Part shown: piece after piece, positions 12,833-38,919 of the stretch
How positions within the stretch are numbered: position 1 is the stretch's first letter
Layout of the letters: the number at the start of each line of letters is the position of its first letter
NCBI RefSeq assembly: GCF_040054535.1
Contig: NC_090787.1
Location: forward strand, 20,800,001 to 20,864,000
Source of the DNA: Antennarius striatus
Taxonomy: Eukaryota > Chordata > Actinopteri > Lophiiformes > Antennariidae
Length of the DNA: 64,000 nt
Reading direction: 5' to 3'
The notes under the pieces: generated by a model
Database searches by the model: none
Seen by the model: the letters and a program-made list of their open reading frames with translations, nothing else
What the model was told of the DNA's origin: nothing
Made by a program: the position numbers and the translations under genes

Positions 12833-12864
12833 GTGCTGAGTCGGATCTGTCTTCAGCTCCTCAG

Positions 12865-13473
12865 ATGAAGATGGAGTCCACCGTGGACGCTCAGCAGGGG
12901 GGGGAGACTGCTGTGACTGAGACGGAGAGCCAGCAGATCACCCCAGCACAGATCGCCACTTTGGCACAGGTAAGGGATGGCATTATCACAGTAACCATGG
13001 TTACCACCAGGTTCAGAAAGTGAGGATATACACATCCTTTAGTAATCCTTTACAGGAAATTACAAACGGGAAAAATGCCAGGATTGCATGACACACACAG
13101 CAGATAACGTGGTCACATTGATTGTGAATTGTAGGTATCCATGACAACAGGCCACGCTTCAGCAACAGGTCCCACAGTCACACTGGTACAGCTTCCCAAC
13201 GGACAGACGGTCCAGGTCCACGGAGTGATCCAGGCGGCCCAGCCGTCCGTCATCCAGTCCCCACAGGTCCAGGCCGTTCAGGTCGGAACGCAAAACGTGT
13301 CCAGATGGACGGAAATGGAATGAAACCCCAGTTTGGTGACTTTCTGACCAGTCTGTTGGTTTTGTGTTCCAGATCTCCACCATAGCAGAAAGTGAGGACT
13401 CACAGGAGTCTGTAGACAGCGTCACCGACTCCCAGAAGCGCAGAGAGATTCTGTCACGACGGCCGTCATACAG

Positions 13474-13515
<42 letters not shown>

Positions 13516-15264
13516 ATACACACACAGAAAGGAATTAAAATTCGTCTTCTAAACATGGAATTCTGTCGCTTGTTTGGCTCAACAGGAAAATCCTGAACGA
13601 CCTGTCGTCAGACGCGCCGGCGGTCCCTCGTATCGAGGAGGAGAAGGTGGAGGAGGATTCGTCCGCTACAGCGGCCACCCCCGCCATCACCACGGTTACC
13701 GTCCCCACACCCATCTACCAGACCAGCAGCGGCCAGTACAGTAGGTGGAGCGAAGCGGTGAACACCACCTGCCTCATCCTCGTCCAGGGCTTCTCAAATT
13801 TAAAATGTTCAAATTCAAAATTGATCAACAGTCGTCACAAATTGTTTTATTGATTGTTGTTGTTGTAGGTTAAAGTGTTTCTTATTTTGTGCTCATAAAA
13901 TTAAATTTGAATTTAATTTCATGAATTTTATTTTATTTTTCAGTATCAAATGGCGTAATAAGTCCGTCAAAAATGTTAAACAAGGATTTATTAAGTTCTT
14001 TAATTTCAAGAAATTTGGTTCAATTAAAATCTTTTCTGTTATAGAATAAAAAATAAAGTTAATAAAATTATTCTTTGTTATAAATTGAACTATATTTCTT
14101 TATTGTTTTGTTTAATGTTAATAAGGATACAATATTATGCAGAGGTGTACTTATAACAATTTTATAGACAATTGATATTAATTATAGTCGCGATGGAGAG
14201 TGGGGGGGACGCAAAATGTATTATTCTTCCGAGTGGGGGTGCAACAAAAAAATAACTGAGAAGCACTGCCCTAGTCAGACATCACAGGTCAGGAGGTATT
14301 ATTAAAGAATCGTACTTCTGTCATCTGATCCTGACCAGTTATTCTTGTTTGTTCCCATTTTCCTCCGTCCTTCTCACCCATCACACAGTCGCCATCACCC
14401 AGGGCGGGGCCATCCAGCTGGCTAACAACGGGATGGATGGAGTTCAGGGCCTTCAGACTCTCACCATGACCAACGCAGCTACAGCCGCCCAGCCCGGAGC
14501 CACCATCCTCCAGTACGCTCAGACCAGCGACGGCCAGCAGATACTGGTTCCCAGTAACCAGGTGGTGGTCCAAGGTGAGCTGATGAGGAATCCTCTGCAT
14601 TAAAGTTCACAAACTGTTTCGAAAATATATCAGGTTTTCAGAAATATAAAAACTATTATTAGGGGGTAGTTTGCAAAAGGTGTTGCGGTAAAATGAAAAT
14701 GTAAATTTAAAAATGTTTGATATTGCTGTGACTGTTCTATACTTGTCTTTCTTTATATCCTCGATGTTTTCTGTCTATGGGGGTAATAAGGTTTTTAAGG
14801 ACATCTTTTGGAAAATATCTTCAAAAAGGTGTTAAATTGTTTGCAAATATTTTTTGATCAACGGTCACGAACACTTCACACTTTGTTATTGATGCCTTCA
14901 AAGGAAATTTATCGAGGAAATTTATCGAGGCATTTCGTTTTAAAAATTCCATTCTTTACATTTTTGAAAACAACATTTCGTGACCTGACCCCGTGTGTTC
15001 TGTGGGTTCACATCTTATCCCCACGCTTTGATTTTGATCCGGACTGACCAGCCAGCAGATGGAGGAGGGGGGGCACCTGAATGGACATTCCTCTCGCTCT
15101 GGTCTTCATACCCCCAAGACAGGAAGTACAGCGACAGTGGAAAACACACAGATGATGCCAGGGCCAACAATGTATGCAATTATCATGTGGATGACATCAA
15201 GGCCAGTTTCCACTTCCTTTCATCAAAGTCTGTTCAGAGACAAACCGGAGATGACACACCTGAT

Positions 15265-15297
<33 letters not shown>

Positions 15298-17467
15298 TTG
15301 TGTCATATGTTCCCAAGAAGAAGAAGAAGAATGTCAGCGGCACAGACAGCAGGAAGCCCCTCACCATCCTTAATGAGGTAATGTAAAGTTTAAAGCATTA
15401 AATTATAGCATTTTATGTACGACAGATTCCATATTCTTCCAAATCTCTTATTTGTTGCTTTTATTGCAGAATACTGGTACACACACCTGTGTGTGGCGCT
15501 GGGTGTGTCTGGAGTGGACATCCATCCACACAAATGGAATGCAAGCCGCCCCGGATGCTGCGCAGCATCCTGTTCAATTTGATCCGTGGTTTTCCTTTTA
15601 CATTTTGTTTGGTTTTCTTACGTTTTCTGTGCCTGTATTTCCACTGCACTTATTTTCTGTCTAATTCTATAAATTTGTGTTAAACAAAACTTTGAGACAT
15701 TGTTCACGACTAAAGAATGTTAAATAAAAATTTGATGGTGAAAAATGTTTTTTGTGTTTATTTAAGAGCAAAACAGAGTACAGTAGTCATTTCTGACCGG
15801 GAACACTAAAGTAAGTGTTGGGGGGGTGAACATACCAAAAGTGTTGTATATTTGGATTCAGACAAGTCTTTATGGGGTATTTTGCCCTTAGGTTCTTTCA
15901 TTATGAAGTGTCACACACAGAAAATCATTTCTCTTCCTAATCGTAGTAACTTTCTGCTCTTGGAGCTGAGACTGAACAATATTTCCAGCTCTAAACGTTA
16001 GTTGTGCAAGTTGGCCCGACCCCAGTGGTCATGTGACCCACCAGATGACCCTCCAAATTGCCTGTAATTGTTTTCAGATACAGGGTCTAAACCAGGGGGG
16101 GTCAAACTCATCTTCAGAGAGGGCCACATCAGCATAGCGACTGTAATCAAAGGGCCAAAGATGTAACTAATGTAACTAATAAATGTAACTAAATGTAACT
16201 CAGTGTAATGTAACTAAATGTAACTACTCCTTAATGTAACTAATAAATGTAACTAAATGTAACTCAGTGTAATGTAACTAAATGTAACTACTCCTTAATG
16301 TTAAATAACTGAATTTCTGACTGATTCTAGTTCCAAACATTACAGTTAGACAGAAAAAACATGTTTGTTTGTTTCTCTGTTCTAACATAAATCATTTTAA
16401 TTTGTCAGGTTATTAAACCCACAGAACTCCATCAATCAAGGATCAAACTATCAATCAATAAAGAAAAATAACATCAGACACAAGTTAGGACGTTAGTTCA
16501 CTGCGTTTTTGTCAAAGTTAAAATGTTCTTAATTACTGCATTGTGGGAAATGTAGTTTTGGTCAACACACTGTTGACCTTTTTATTTTTAGACACTCTGA
16601 CCTTTTAATGTCTCGCAGGCCACAGAAAATGATGTGGAGGGCCACATTTGGCCCACGGGCCTTGGGTTTGACACATTTGGTCTAAACAGTAGAAAACAGT
16701 TGTAGGGAATCCCAGAATGCTTTGCCAGTAGAGGCAGTGTAAATGAAAGATGACTACTGTATTTTTTCACACAGTTTGTTCACCTGTTCTTTGACTCTGT
16801 CCTGTGACCGACATCAGGTTTATTGTGGCAGCAGGATTATATAGAACAAGAATACTTCCATCTTTTCAGGGGACGTCTTTTCAATCTAATCCAATTTCCA
16901 GCAGAACATATAGATAATCTACTGATGACTTGACATGAGGTAGATAAAGATCTCAACACCCCCCCCCCCCGATTCTGTTTTGAGAGGACAGTCAGGACGT
17001 TTGGGATTGGGGTTAAGGAGAGGAACTGGGATTTGACCAGACTAACCTGTGAAGGATAATGTTCCCACTCTTCCCATCACACCTCAGCTGCCTCCGGCGA
17101 CGTCCAGGCCTATCAGATCCGAGCTGCCCCCGCCAACGCTATTGCCCCAGGGGTGGTTATGGCATCATCCCCCGCCCTACCCACGCAGGGCGCTACCGAG
17201 GAGGTCACCCGCAAACGGGAAGTCCGTCTCATGAAGAACAGGTATGAACAGAGAGTGAGTTATCATAACATCTGGTGCCTTTGACCTTTGACCTCAGCGT
17301 GAACCTGCTGTTCTGTCTGCAGGGAGGCGGCCCGTGAATGTCGCAGGAAGAAGAAGGAGTACGTTAAGTGTCTGGAGAACAGAGTTGCCGTCTTGGAGAA
17401 CCAAAACAAGACTCTAATTGAAGAACTTAAAGCTCTCAAAGACCTTTACTGCCATAAATCCGATTAA
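12865..17467 (+). CDS. creb1: creb1, cAMP-responsive element binding protein 1 (7 coding exons, 330 aa)
   Basis: This is a nuclear bZIP activator that binds CRE sites (TGACGTCA) and recruits CBP/p300 once phosphorylated. Coding exons read as 12865-12969, 13135-13281, 13373-13473, 13586-13740, 14389-14574, 17088-17241 and 17323-17467. All junctions are GT-AG, phases agree, and the 993 nt give 330 aa. In order I see a glutamine-rich Q1 region (about 1-84, with TVTLVQLPNGQTVQVHG), the kinase-inducible domain with RREILSRRPSYRK and the PKA-site Ser at about 116, the Q2 region (about 120-270, with PTPIYQTSSGQY), and a C-terminal bZIP (about 274-330: basic RKKKEY, then leucine heptads, ending HKSD). 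The start MKMES matches the family start MTMES. The alpha-peptide exon of mammals is absent, because the intron at that place is only 91 bp. Teleosts can carry two creb1 copies and I cannot tell which this is. Identity is near certain; the 5' acceptor before 12865 is inferred. Confidence 0.95.
13474..13514. repeat. creb1: (GT)n starting at the creb1 exon 4 donor
   Basis: The donor gtgagtg merges into about 17 GT repeats (third coding exon, ending 13473). Confidence 0.85.
13785..14268. mobile_element. Probable hAT-type MITE in creb1 intron 5
   Basis: The left end cagggcttctcaaattt and right end aactgagaagcactg resemble the CAGTGCTTCTCAAA-type hAT termini. Flanks tcctcgtc and ccctagtc agree at six of eight bases, as a decayed 8-bp duplication would. 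It is AT-rich with no ORF. Confidence 0.4.
14603..16084. other. creb1: creb1 intron 6, 5' part
   Basis: There is no exon. It contains (CA)n at 15268-15294 and ORF-like stretches at 14995-15664 without recognisable similarity. Confidence 0.5.
16093..16679. mobile_element. hAT-type MITE in creb1 intron with 8-bp duplication
   Basis: The element begins cagggggggtcaaactc and ends gggtttgacacatttg, with ggccacat motifs on both sides as in hAT elements of the CAGGGGTGTCAAACTC type. The 8-bp duplication gtctaaac flanks it at 16085-16092 and 16680-16687. It contains a short tandem array (16161-16300). Confidence 0.75.
16161..16300. repeat. 64-bp tandem duplication with atgtaact sub-repeats
   Basis: Two near-identical units of about 64 bp, each made of about ten-base atgtaact(aa) sub-repeats, lie inside the hAT element at 16093-16679. 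Confidence 0.8.
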
Positions 17468-19800
17468 TCCTGAACTTTGAGCTCCACTGAGTAGCATTTC
17501 ACTTCTTTTAAAATACTTCTTCATTCTGCCTGCCTTACATTTTGCACACGGCCGGCTCATTTCCATGAAGTCTCCCTAATCCAGATCTGCTTAGACGGTC
17601 TCCTCCATAGGGTGTCAGTGTAATGCATTTAAAATCTTTCCATTGCAAGTACAAGAAAAAGGTCTGCAAACAGCAGGTCAATCCAAAGCCCAGATCTTAT
17701 TCCAGCATTAGAGGTTTAAAACCTTCACAGACGCCCCACACACATCGGACAGATGGTCGTAGATTTATTTAATATCCACGTAACTCACTACGGACTGACA
17801 TTCATGGCAGCTAAAGAGTTAAAGGTTTGAATGAATGTGTGTCTAAACTACGTCCTCGTGTGAAACCATCAGACATGGTTCAGTGGAATGCCCTCACAAT
17901 AAGTGGATGATCACAATCGTGCAGGTCTGAAGCCTGTTTTGCACTTTTGAACCTTTTTCTTCTTCTCCAGCACAGACGTTTGTCGGAGATATAATTAAGT
18001 TAAGATTAACAGCAGGGTAAAAAGCATTTTTAAAGACAAGATGTGTCTTTAAAACCAGATTTCATATTTTTTATTGTTAGGGCCCAAATCCCTGTGAATT
18101 ATGGTAACATTTAACTTTGCAACTCGGGTCTATTGAGGGTGTTTTTATGTAAATGATATTGAAACTAATCTATCAGTTATTCTTGAACCTAGTCACTAGC
18201 AGTACTGTTCAGGTGATTTGTTTAGAACTGTCCCCACATATCTGCAGGTGTGTTAAAGACTGACTGTACAAAAAGGCCCATTTATTCAGACATTCGAACA
18301 TTTGAATACCAGGAAATTAGAGGTCCTGCTGTCCCGGTTCACAGACCGAAGGTGGAGCGTCTTCTCAGAATGAATCACATTTCATTTTTAAGAAAATTGC
18401 AATATTGTGTCTGTTTTGCAACGTCTGTTAACTTGTGTTAAACATGGATTACATCAGAGCCACCTTGAATAATTTAATGTACAGTACTAGATACTTTATG
18501 AAAGACAGGCGACATCTCCCCGTAATACTAATAATGCATACAGACAAAAGCTCTGTATAAAAAAATCTTCCTATGGGGTGTGGAGAGGACGTACGTATTT
18601 GTGTCTTTATTTTTTTATTTTTTGATATTAATGTAAATAGACTACAGCATGTGTAGATTTTGTGTATTTCTGTTTATTTGATATGAAAGATATTATTATG
18701 GCTCGTGTGAATCCACATTTGCATATTTGTAACATACATGTGTGTATATTAGAAGACAATATACATGGCAGCTAAGTGTGTGAGAAAAGGCCTTTGCTGG
18801 AGACGTTATATTCTGGAGTGCTGTTCTCTGTGTGAAGAGAGTCTGTTCAGAGCAGTCGGGGGCCACAGTGTTCAGAATGAACTTTTTTATTTTTAAGATT
18901 TAAAAGCACAATTATTCCTTCTAGGAGACTGCGTTAGATTTATTTTATCTGTTGTCTCACAGCAGGAAGGTTCAAGGTTCGATTTGATTCCTCTGACCAG
19001 AGTTTGTACCTTCTCCCCCCATCTGCGTGGGTTCTCTCCGGCTTCCTCCCACCTCCAAAAACAAGCACTTTAGGTGAATTAATTGTTCCAAATTGCCCGT
19101 AGGTGTGAGGGATTGTTTGTCTTACGTGTGGTTGTCTGTGTGTTCTCGTGATTAGGCAGATGAAAGCATTTACTCCTTTTTCCAGACATTAAGATGTAAT
19201 ATATGGGCAAAAATATAAAGATTCCTATCATTGTTCATAAATGGTTTGTTGGATAGAAACCTCCAGAGTCTACCTTAATGTAACGTTATAATAAAAGTAT
19301 TTTCTGGTTGTCTGAAGTACCTTTCAAAACCTTGGAACACAGTGAGACTAAACTTAGGGAATAAAACATTTTGAGAAGAGTAATCAGTACTAAGAGGTTA
19401 ATATGTGGTTGGGCAGGGCAGCACTCCAAGACTCAAGAGAATTGTTCCACTTGAGAGGAAAACTTTTGATAATTTTATTCTGGAAAAAAAAAAAAAAGAT
19501 TGCCGCTGCTGTTGGGTCTTATTTGTGCACTGCATAGATTGATAATCATGTATGTACATAAATACATTTCTAGAACAGTAATAACATTTTTCTAACTTTT
19601 AATGTGATCAGTTTATAACCACTTTTTCAAGGTACCAAATAAAATGTCATGTATTGTATATTCCAGGTCAATCTGATGCTACATTGTTTGCTGTTTGTTT
19701 TATTGTGTCATAAAAGCCCATTATGTGACAGTATTGTTACTTTGAAAAAACACCACTCTCACACCTATGTTGCAATAAACTACTCTTTAGATTATTTTGT
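17468..19800 (+). other. creb1: creb1 3' untranslated region
   Basis: This AT-rich stretch without ORFs follows the stop codon. It contains Pumilio-type motifs (TGTAAATA near 18631, TGTACATA near 19555), a diverged SINE at about 18955-19165, and AATAAA signals at 19638-19643 and 19774-19779. The end point is inferred from the last signal. Shorter UTRs are possible. Confidence 0.5.
18955..19165 (+). mobile_element. creb1: Diverged SINE within the creb1 3'UTR
   Basis: It carries the family landmarks gcgtgggttctctccggctt, cctcccacctccaaaaac and aattgcccgtaggtgtgagg. It is older than the 58072 copy and truncated at both ends. If transcribed it is part of the creb1 mRNA. Confidence 0.55.
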
Positions 19801-20619
19801 ATGTCATTGGTAATTAATCAGTCAAAGGGACAATGCATTCATGATCTCAATTGATGAACAGCAATTGAGCACATTTTATAAATGTGTATTATTAAATAGT
19901 GTCTGATTGTTTTTCATGTAATAGTAAATACCTAGTATAGATTACTATACTGTAATTCTTAGAGAGTCAATACAGTGTATGTGATAAAGTCTACAGAGTA
20001 CTTTTTCAGAAAAAAAAACATTGTGAAAAGCTGGGTCACAGTTGTTCAAAAACCAGGTAAAATTTATATTAAAAAATGCTTATAAGTGTATGATATACCA
20101 AAAATCTTTGAGACGATTCCTCAGACATGTTCTGATGTTGCAGCTAGTCAAAGTGGAGTTAATTATTACTTTTGTACAGTATATGTACCCGCAAGGTGGA
20201 TAAGCGGGTGTGGACCAGGTGGTTGCTCCTCTACAAAAAAACAATGTATGGATGAATGTAATTGTTCTGTAATGAAATCTTTGGCAATTTGGTTTTTGCA
20301 AGGTTTAAGTTTCACATGACAGATTAATCAATTTTACAATTTTCTGTATTCTTTGTCTAGCTGCTGTAAATTGATTGAAATTATTTGCAGCAGACAAATG
20401 CTTTGAGGTATATTTTGAAATTTTAATGAAAATTAAGATGTACTTGACATATCTGCCTGGTATCAAATTGTTTGAATGAATAAGGGATGCTTTGATTGAC
20501 AGACAGATGGAGCAATAAGACCTTTGTTTTCACTATCAGAAGAAAGGGTGTGTACCGGCGGCGGTACAGAAATAGTAGGGTTGTAAATACATTTCGTTTC
20601 ATTAGATCATATCCGACAG
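19800..20619. other. creb1-ccnyl1 intergenic spacer
   Basis: AT-rich, no supported gene. METTL21A, found between these genes in human, is not visible on either strand. Confidence 0.5.
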
Positions 20620-20780
20620 ACAGTTCGTTTAACCAATGAAAAGCTTCAAGGGGGTTTATTTTTATTATTGAGCCAATGGAAATGAATGAAATTCCTAATT
20701 GGGCGTGGCCGCAACATAACCGTTTCAAGAATGTTAACCCCTGAACAGATGGCGGCTTGAGGAGTTCTCCCAGCGAAAAC
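20620..20780 (+). promoter_or_regulatory. ccnyl1: Candidate ccnyl1 promoter with CCAAT, GC-box and YY1-like motifs
   Basis: Three CCAAT boxes lie at 20633-20637, 20673-20677 and, inverted, 20698-20702. GGGCGTGGC follows at 20701-20709, then a YY1-like CAGATGGCGGC at 20746-20756. This arrangement is typical of TATA-less promoters with the start near the YY1 motif. The first coding ATG lies about 770 bp downstream. Whether the 5'UTR is continuous or spliced is not clear. Confidence 0.45.
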
Positions 20781-21525
20781 CGGACCGGGCGGAGGCGCTG
20801 ATGGAGGATCAAATGCCAGAGACCCGAGTTGGTTGTCCCGTGAGGAGCAGGGATGAACCCTGATCGAATCTGATCAAATCAAGAATTTCTTAACTTCGGT
20901 CCTGATTTTTTCTGGTATTATCTCGGATTTGTGGTGGAGGCCTCAGAAGAGACATCGGACTAAATTTGGCTCGTCGCCGACCCAGAGTGCAGGAACAGAT
21001 CTTTGGGGCCGTTGAGAAAGTCTCGTAAAATGTATTTTCCAGAATTTGTCTGTTTTGTTAAAAAATGTATTTTATCTCTCGAGTCAATAGTACTACACTA
21101 TTTATAAAAAGTGGAATTAATACTGAATATAAAAGAAAGATAACGAGAGAAGCTATCTAGATGGTTAGCCCGCTATTGTAGTTAGCTAACTAGCAGTGGA
21201 ACTAGCATGCTAAATGAATGAATGAATTGACTCACAGCCAACTTTTACTGCTTATATTTACAAAAACACATCGAGTATTATACATCTACGCAATATTTAT
21301 TCCTGCAGTTGCCTGTCTGGTCCACTCCTCGTTGACTGTTACTCTACATGTCCACAAATGGACATGAACGTGGTTCCTTGGAGTTGGTGGACTTGGTGAT
21401 CTTTTAATGTATTAGTGACCACAGATCAGTCATGTTGATGGGACTGTGGAGAAGCTAATCATAGATAGCTACAGATATTTGCACTACTCGGATTTGGCTT
21501 TGAACAGCCTTCACCCGGTCTTGGG

Positions 21526-35378
<13,853 letters not shown>

Positions 35379-36290
35379 GTGGGCCCGCCAAAGATCCAGC
35401 CCCCCCCTCGAGGACAGTCACCTGACAGGGTCAAGGCAGCCAATCAAGCAGCTTTCAGCTTCGAGTCCCGTATTTATTTCTGACGAGGAAGAAATTACGC
35501 TGCTGCTGAAGGACTAGACTGAAGTTATTCTGTTTTGCTTTATGTCACTAAATCCAATCGAGACTAAAGCCCCCCCCCCCCCCCCCCCAACATGAATGGA
35601 TCATGTATTATTTCGTACCGCACACACACTTTTAACTCTTCAAAGGGCTCAGTCGTTTCTTAAAGCAGCGCTTTAGGTTTTTATTTCTTTTATTTCATTA
35701 TCAAACGGTAACTTAAGGTGAATAATTAGCGCCTTTTATGGGGACTACTTTTAGAAGCGGAGTAATCCGTGTTTGGTTCTTTTCTTGCGTCCCCCCCCCC
35801 CCCACTGCAGGAAGGTGTGTGTGAGATAAATACAGTAACAGTGTATTTGTGACAGAAGGAGCATGTCAGTCAGAATAAGATGTTTTTAGTCATCTCTGAA
35901 TAAATCCGACCCCCGGATCGCTGGTTTGGATCGACCCTGAATCAGTTGGCGGTTTTGGTCTTTTAATGTGATTTATGGACGATGGGAATTATTGATTATC
36001 AGAGGACAAAGCTGCATCAAAGTTTTTACGTCACTGAGGTTTAAAACCAGACGGTGGGGGTTCGTGGTTAGTGTGAAGCGATGCTGAAGTGAACAAACCT
36101 GACCAGCAGGTTACCGTGGTGATTGTCCCAATCAGAGCTTCTGAACAAACTACAAAATCCTGAGGGGAAGATAGATGGATGCCCCCCCCCCTTCTTTTTG
36201 CTTACTATGTAGGCTAATAGCTGTGAAACGTGTTTGTTTTTCATTAAAAAAAGCAGATGGAGTATTTTGAATAAACACTAATCCTGTTAC
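35379..36290 (+). other. ccnyl1: ccnyl1 3' untranslated region
   Basis: This non-coding stretch follows the stop codon and carries AATAAA signals at 35899-35904 and 36270-36275. It contains poly-C runs near 35572-35589 and 35791-35804. Which signal is used cannot be told from the sequence. Confidence 0.5.
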
Positions 36291-36882
36291 AACAAAACCA
36301 TGTGATCATGTGAAATCTGTCACCTTCAAGTGAACGATGGATGGGGTTTGTTGTTGTCGGGGGTAACCGCTCCGGGATCCTGGACACGCCTCACCCACAA
36401 CACACACACACACACACATTAAAAAGTTAATAAAATACATGTATATGGAACGTCACATGGGGCAAAAGCCCCCAACACGTCAGTGAAGCAATCACCTGGA
36501 TAAGTTGTATCAGCCTTTAGCATCAGTATGCTAACATGCTTTAAAAACAAAAAAAATTAACAGTTCAAACGATCAAATTCCTAAACTCTGACTTTCCGCT
36601 CACACACTCGGGGGGGTGAGTTGATATTTTCAGCCAAACATTTGTATCCTGAACAAACGGGTTCGCTGTCAAATTTCATCTGGTTGCTGTTGGTGTGTAA
36701 AGTTTTGCATGTTAACATCATGTATTAGATCGATAAATGAACGTTTTTTTCTAGGTGTTTTAATTATTGTGAATTGTTTGAATTTTATTCCTGTAAAGTT
36801 GCCGATGAGTTAAATAATCTGATCTATGGAGTACTGCATTCCTCCACCAGTGTTCACATATAAGTACTGTAATAAGTATTGT

Positions 36883-37262
36883 AATGCTTTGAGATACGAG
36901 TTTAATCCGTTCCTATTTTCCCATTTAAAATAACTAAATTTAATCCAGGCTTGTAAAGCCTCAAACCCCCTAAAGACATCTTGTTATCCACCAGTAGACA
37001 TGCAGACTTTACCTGCGTATAATTAATTCTATATAAACAATGATATGAAAAGAAACCAAAAGTCACAAGAACACACGACCTACTTTACTCCGAGAAGGAG
37101 ATCCGGTCTCAGCTGATGTATCCATCCGCCGACTAGCGGTGATGTCCCAAAGCACAGCTCGTATCTCAGATTTTGCTCGTATGTCAAACAAAAACATGGA
37201 CGACTGAACGACGGCTCCTCTCTGAAATACCTCCTGTGTGGCGCGACTCGTTTCTCAAGGGA
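36883..37262. mobile_element. MITE copy, same family as 3926 and 54808
   Basis: The left end tttgagatacgagtttaat and right end gactcgtttctcaa frame an interior shared with 54808-55267 (cattccagcc/taatccaggc region, agatccggtctcagctgatg, tccatccgccgactagcggt). Confidence 0.6.
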
Positions 37263-38919
37263 CCAATGCATTTACATCTTTGTTGCTCCGTCCATGTTCT
37301 GAATGAAAAGGATGACAATTTTGTAACGTGCACTACTTTTTGTAACAATGAATGATACACAACTTTTCAGATGTGCCCAACAACAGCTGGTGTAGAAAAT
37401 GACAAATGAAAGATGGAGCTTACACACGACACCAGCACCAAACTCAGGATCAACTCGGGTTTAATTCCAACATTAGAATCAAAATTTACAACACCTTATA
37501 TAGCCTTTGAATGACTATCAATATGAAAGCACGTTTACACAACTAATAAACCTAAATGTCAGGTTGGACCAACACTTATTGGCAGTCACCATCACTCGCT
37601 TCATCACAGTTGCTCAAAGTAACTTAATAAATTACAAGTGGACAGACAGCAGGTTAAAAACACTCAAACAACACAATGAAATATTAACAGGCAATCACAA
37701 AGATGGAGAAAGAAACAAATAACTTTGTGCTTCATTTTCCAAATCTCCTGATGTGGCTAAAATAATGGAAAATGATCAAATGCTTGTTTCATCCAACCAA
37801 CAATTTAAACCAAATATTAAACTTACAATGTTCCAAACTTAACACAAAAATAGAAAACTAGTGGGGCTTCTGGTAAGTATCAGTATCAATTAATCTGACA
37901 TTTGTTCTTTGTGTTTGATCAATAAGATATCAGCAAGTGGTTGAAATATCAGAGATTAATCACATATTTTGACAGAGTTATTCAGATTAAAGGGTGTATA
38001 AAACTGAGCATCAGATATGTCATAAAATCATTTAAAGTTGGGGTTCTTAGAGACCTCTAGCAGCTCACATTGAGCATAAGAAGTCATAAAAACAATCCAC
38101 AACATTGCAGTAGCATCTACATTCCTGTAATCCATACATTTTTTGTGTGTATTGATTGCAGGAATGCTGATCTGACAGGTTCCTGAAGCGGAGAACATGA
38201 AGTGATCGATTCCGTGGAGAACCAGCAGAGGGCGCTAAAGACCCAGCTCAGCTTGATAGTTCACACAGCTGGGATAACATGAGACTTACACTGATAGACT
38301 CCATCAGCAGGTCATTCATTTACAGAATTAAAAAACTCCTTTTAATTCCCCCAAATACTGCCAAGACTGAGGAAAAAAAAGACAATTCCTCTGGGCTGTA
38401 GCGCCTGTCGTCACACAAAACACACCAGATCACACTGACACAAGGGAACACCATTATGTACACGTTTATACTGTTCACATCTGACAAGATTTGTTTCTCT
38501 GATGTCACACACTTAGCTTCTGGCAGTGGCATTGGCTGGTTACATCCTAAACATATTCACATTATACAACTAATTTGCTTTTTTTTTTTACACAAATAAT
38601 TTACAATATTTACATAAATAAATAGGTTTTCCTTCTCAGTGCTCGGACTAAGCAGATAGGAAGTAGTGTGTGGATCCATTAACGCTCATACTTGCTCAGA
38701 AGCACTTTGAAAGGTTGAAGTCTGTAGAAAAGTCTCTTAAATATTTGTTCTTTTGTTTAAATTCTTATTCACATGTTCAGTCCTTTCGTGTTCCCTTTCA
38801 ATGCTCTGGATCTGCTGCTGCGCCTTCCTCAACATGAAATCCAGCTCATGTGTTTGTCCACACTCACATTGTGAGGTATTCAGATCCTCTATCAGTGCAG
38901 ATGGAGCAGAGTGTGTGGT
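37263..38919 (-). other. ccnyl1-fzd5 spacer and fzd5 3'UTR
   Basis: AT-rich non-coding sequence. The part next to 38919 is the fzd5 3'UTR (sense on minus), which has a TGTAAATA Pumilio-type word at about 38615. The poly(A) site could not be placed. Confidence 0.4.

Noticed and set aside
14995-15664. ORFs of 70-128 aa in creb1 intron 6 as alternative exons
   Set aside because: No similarity to CREB1, they include a (CA)n run, and no good splice sites in phase were seen.
20086-20319. 77-aa cysteine-containing ORF
   Set aside because: It lies in AT-rich spacer with no domain, no promoter and no splice context.
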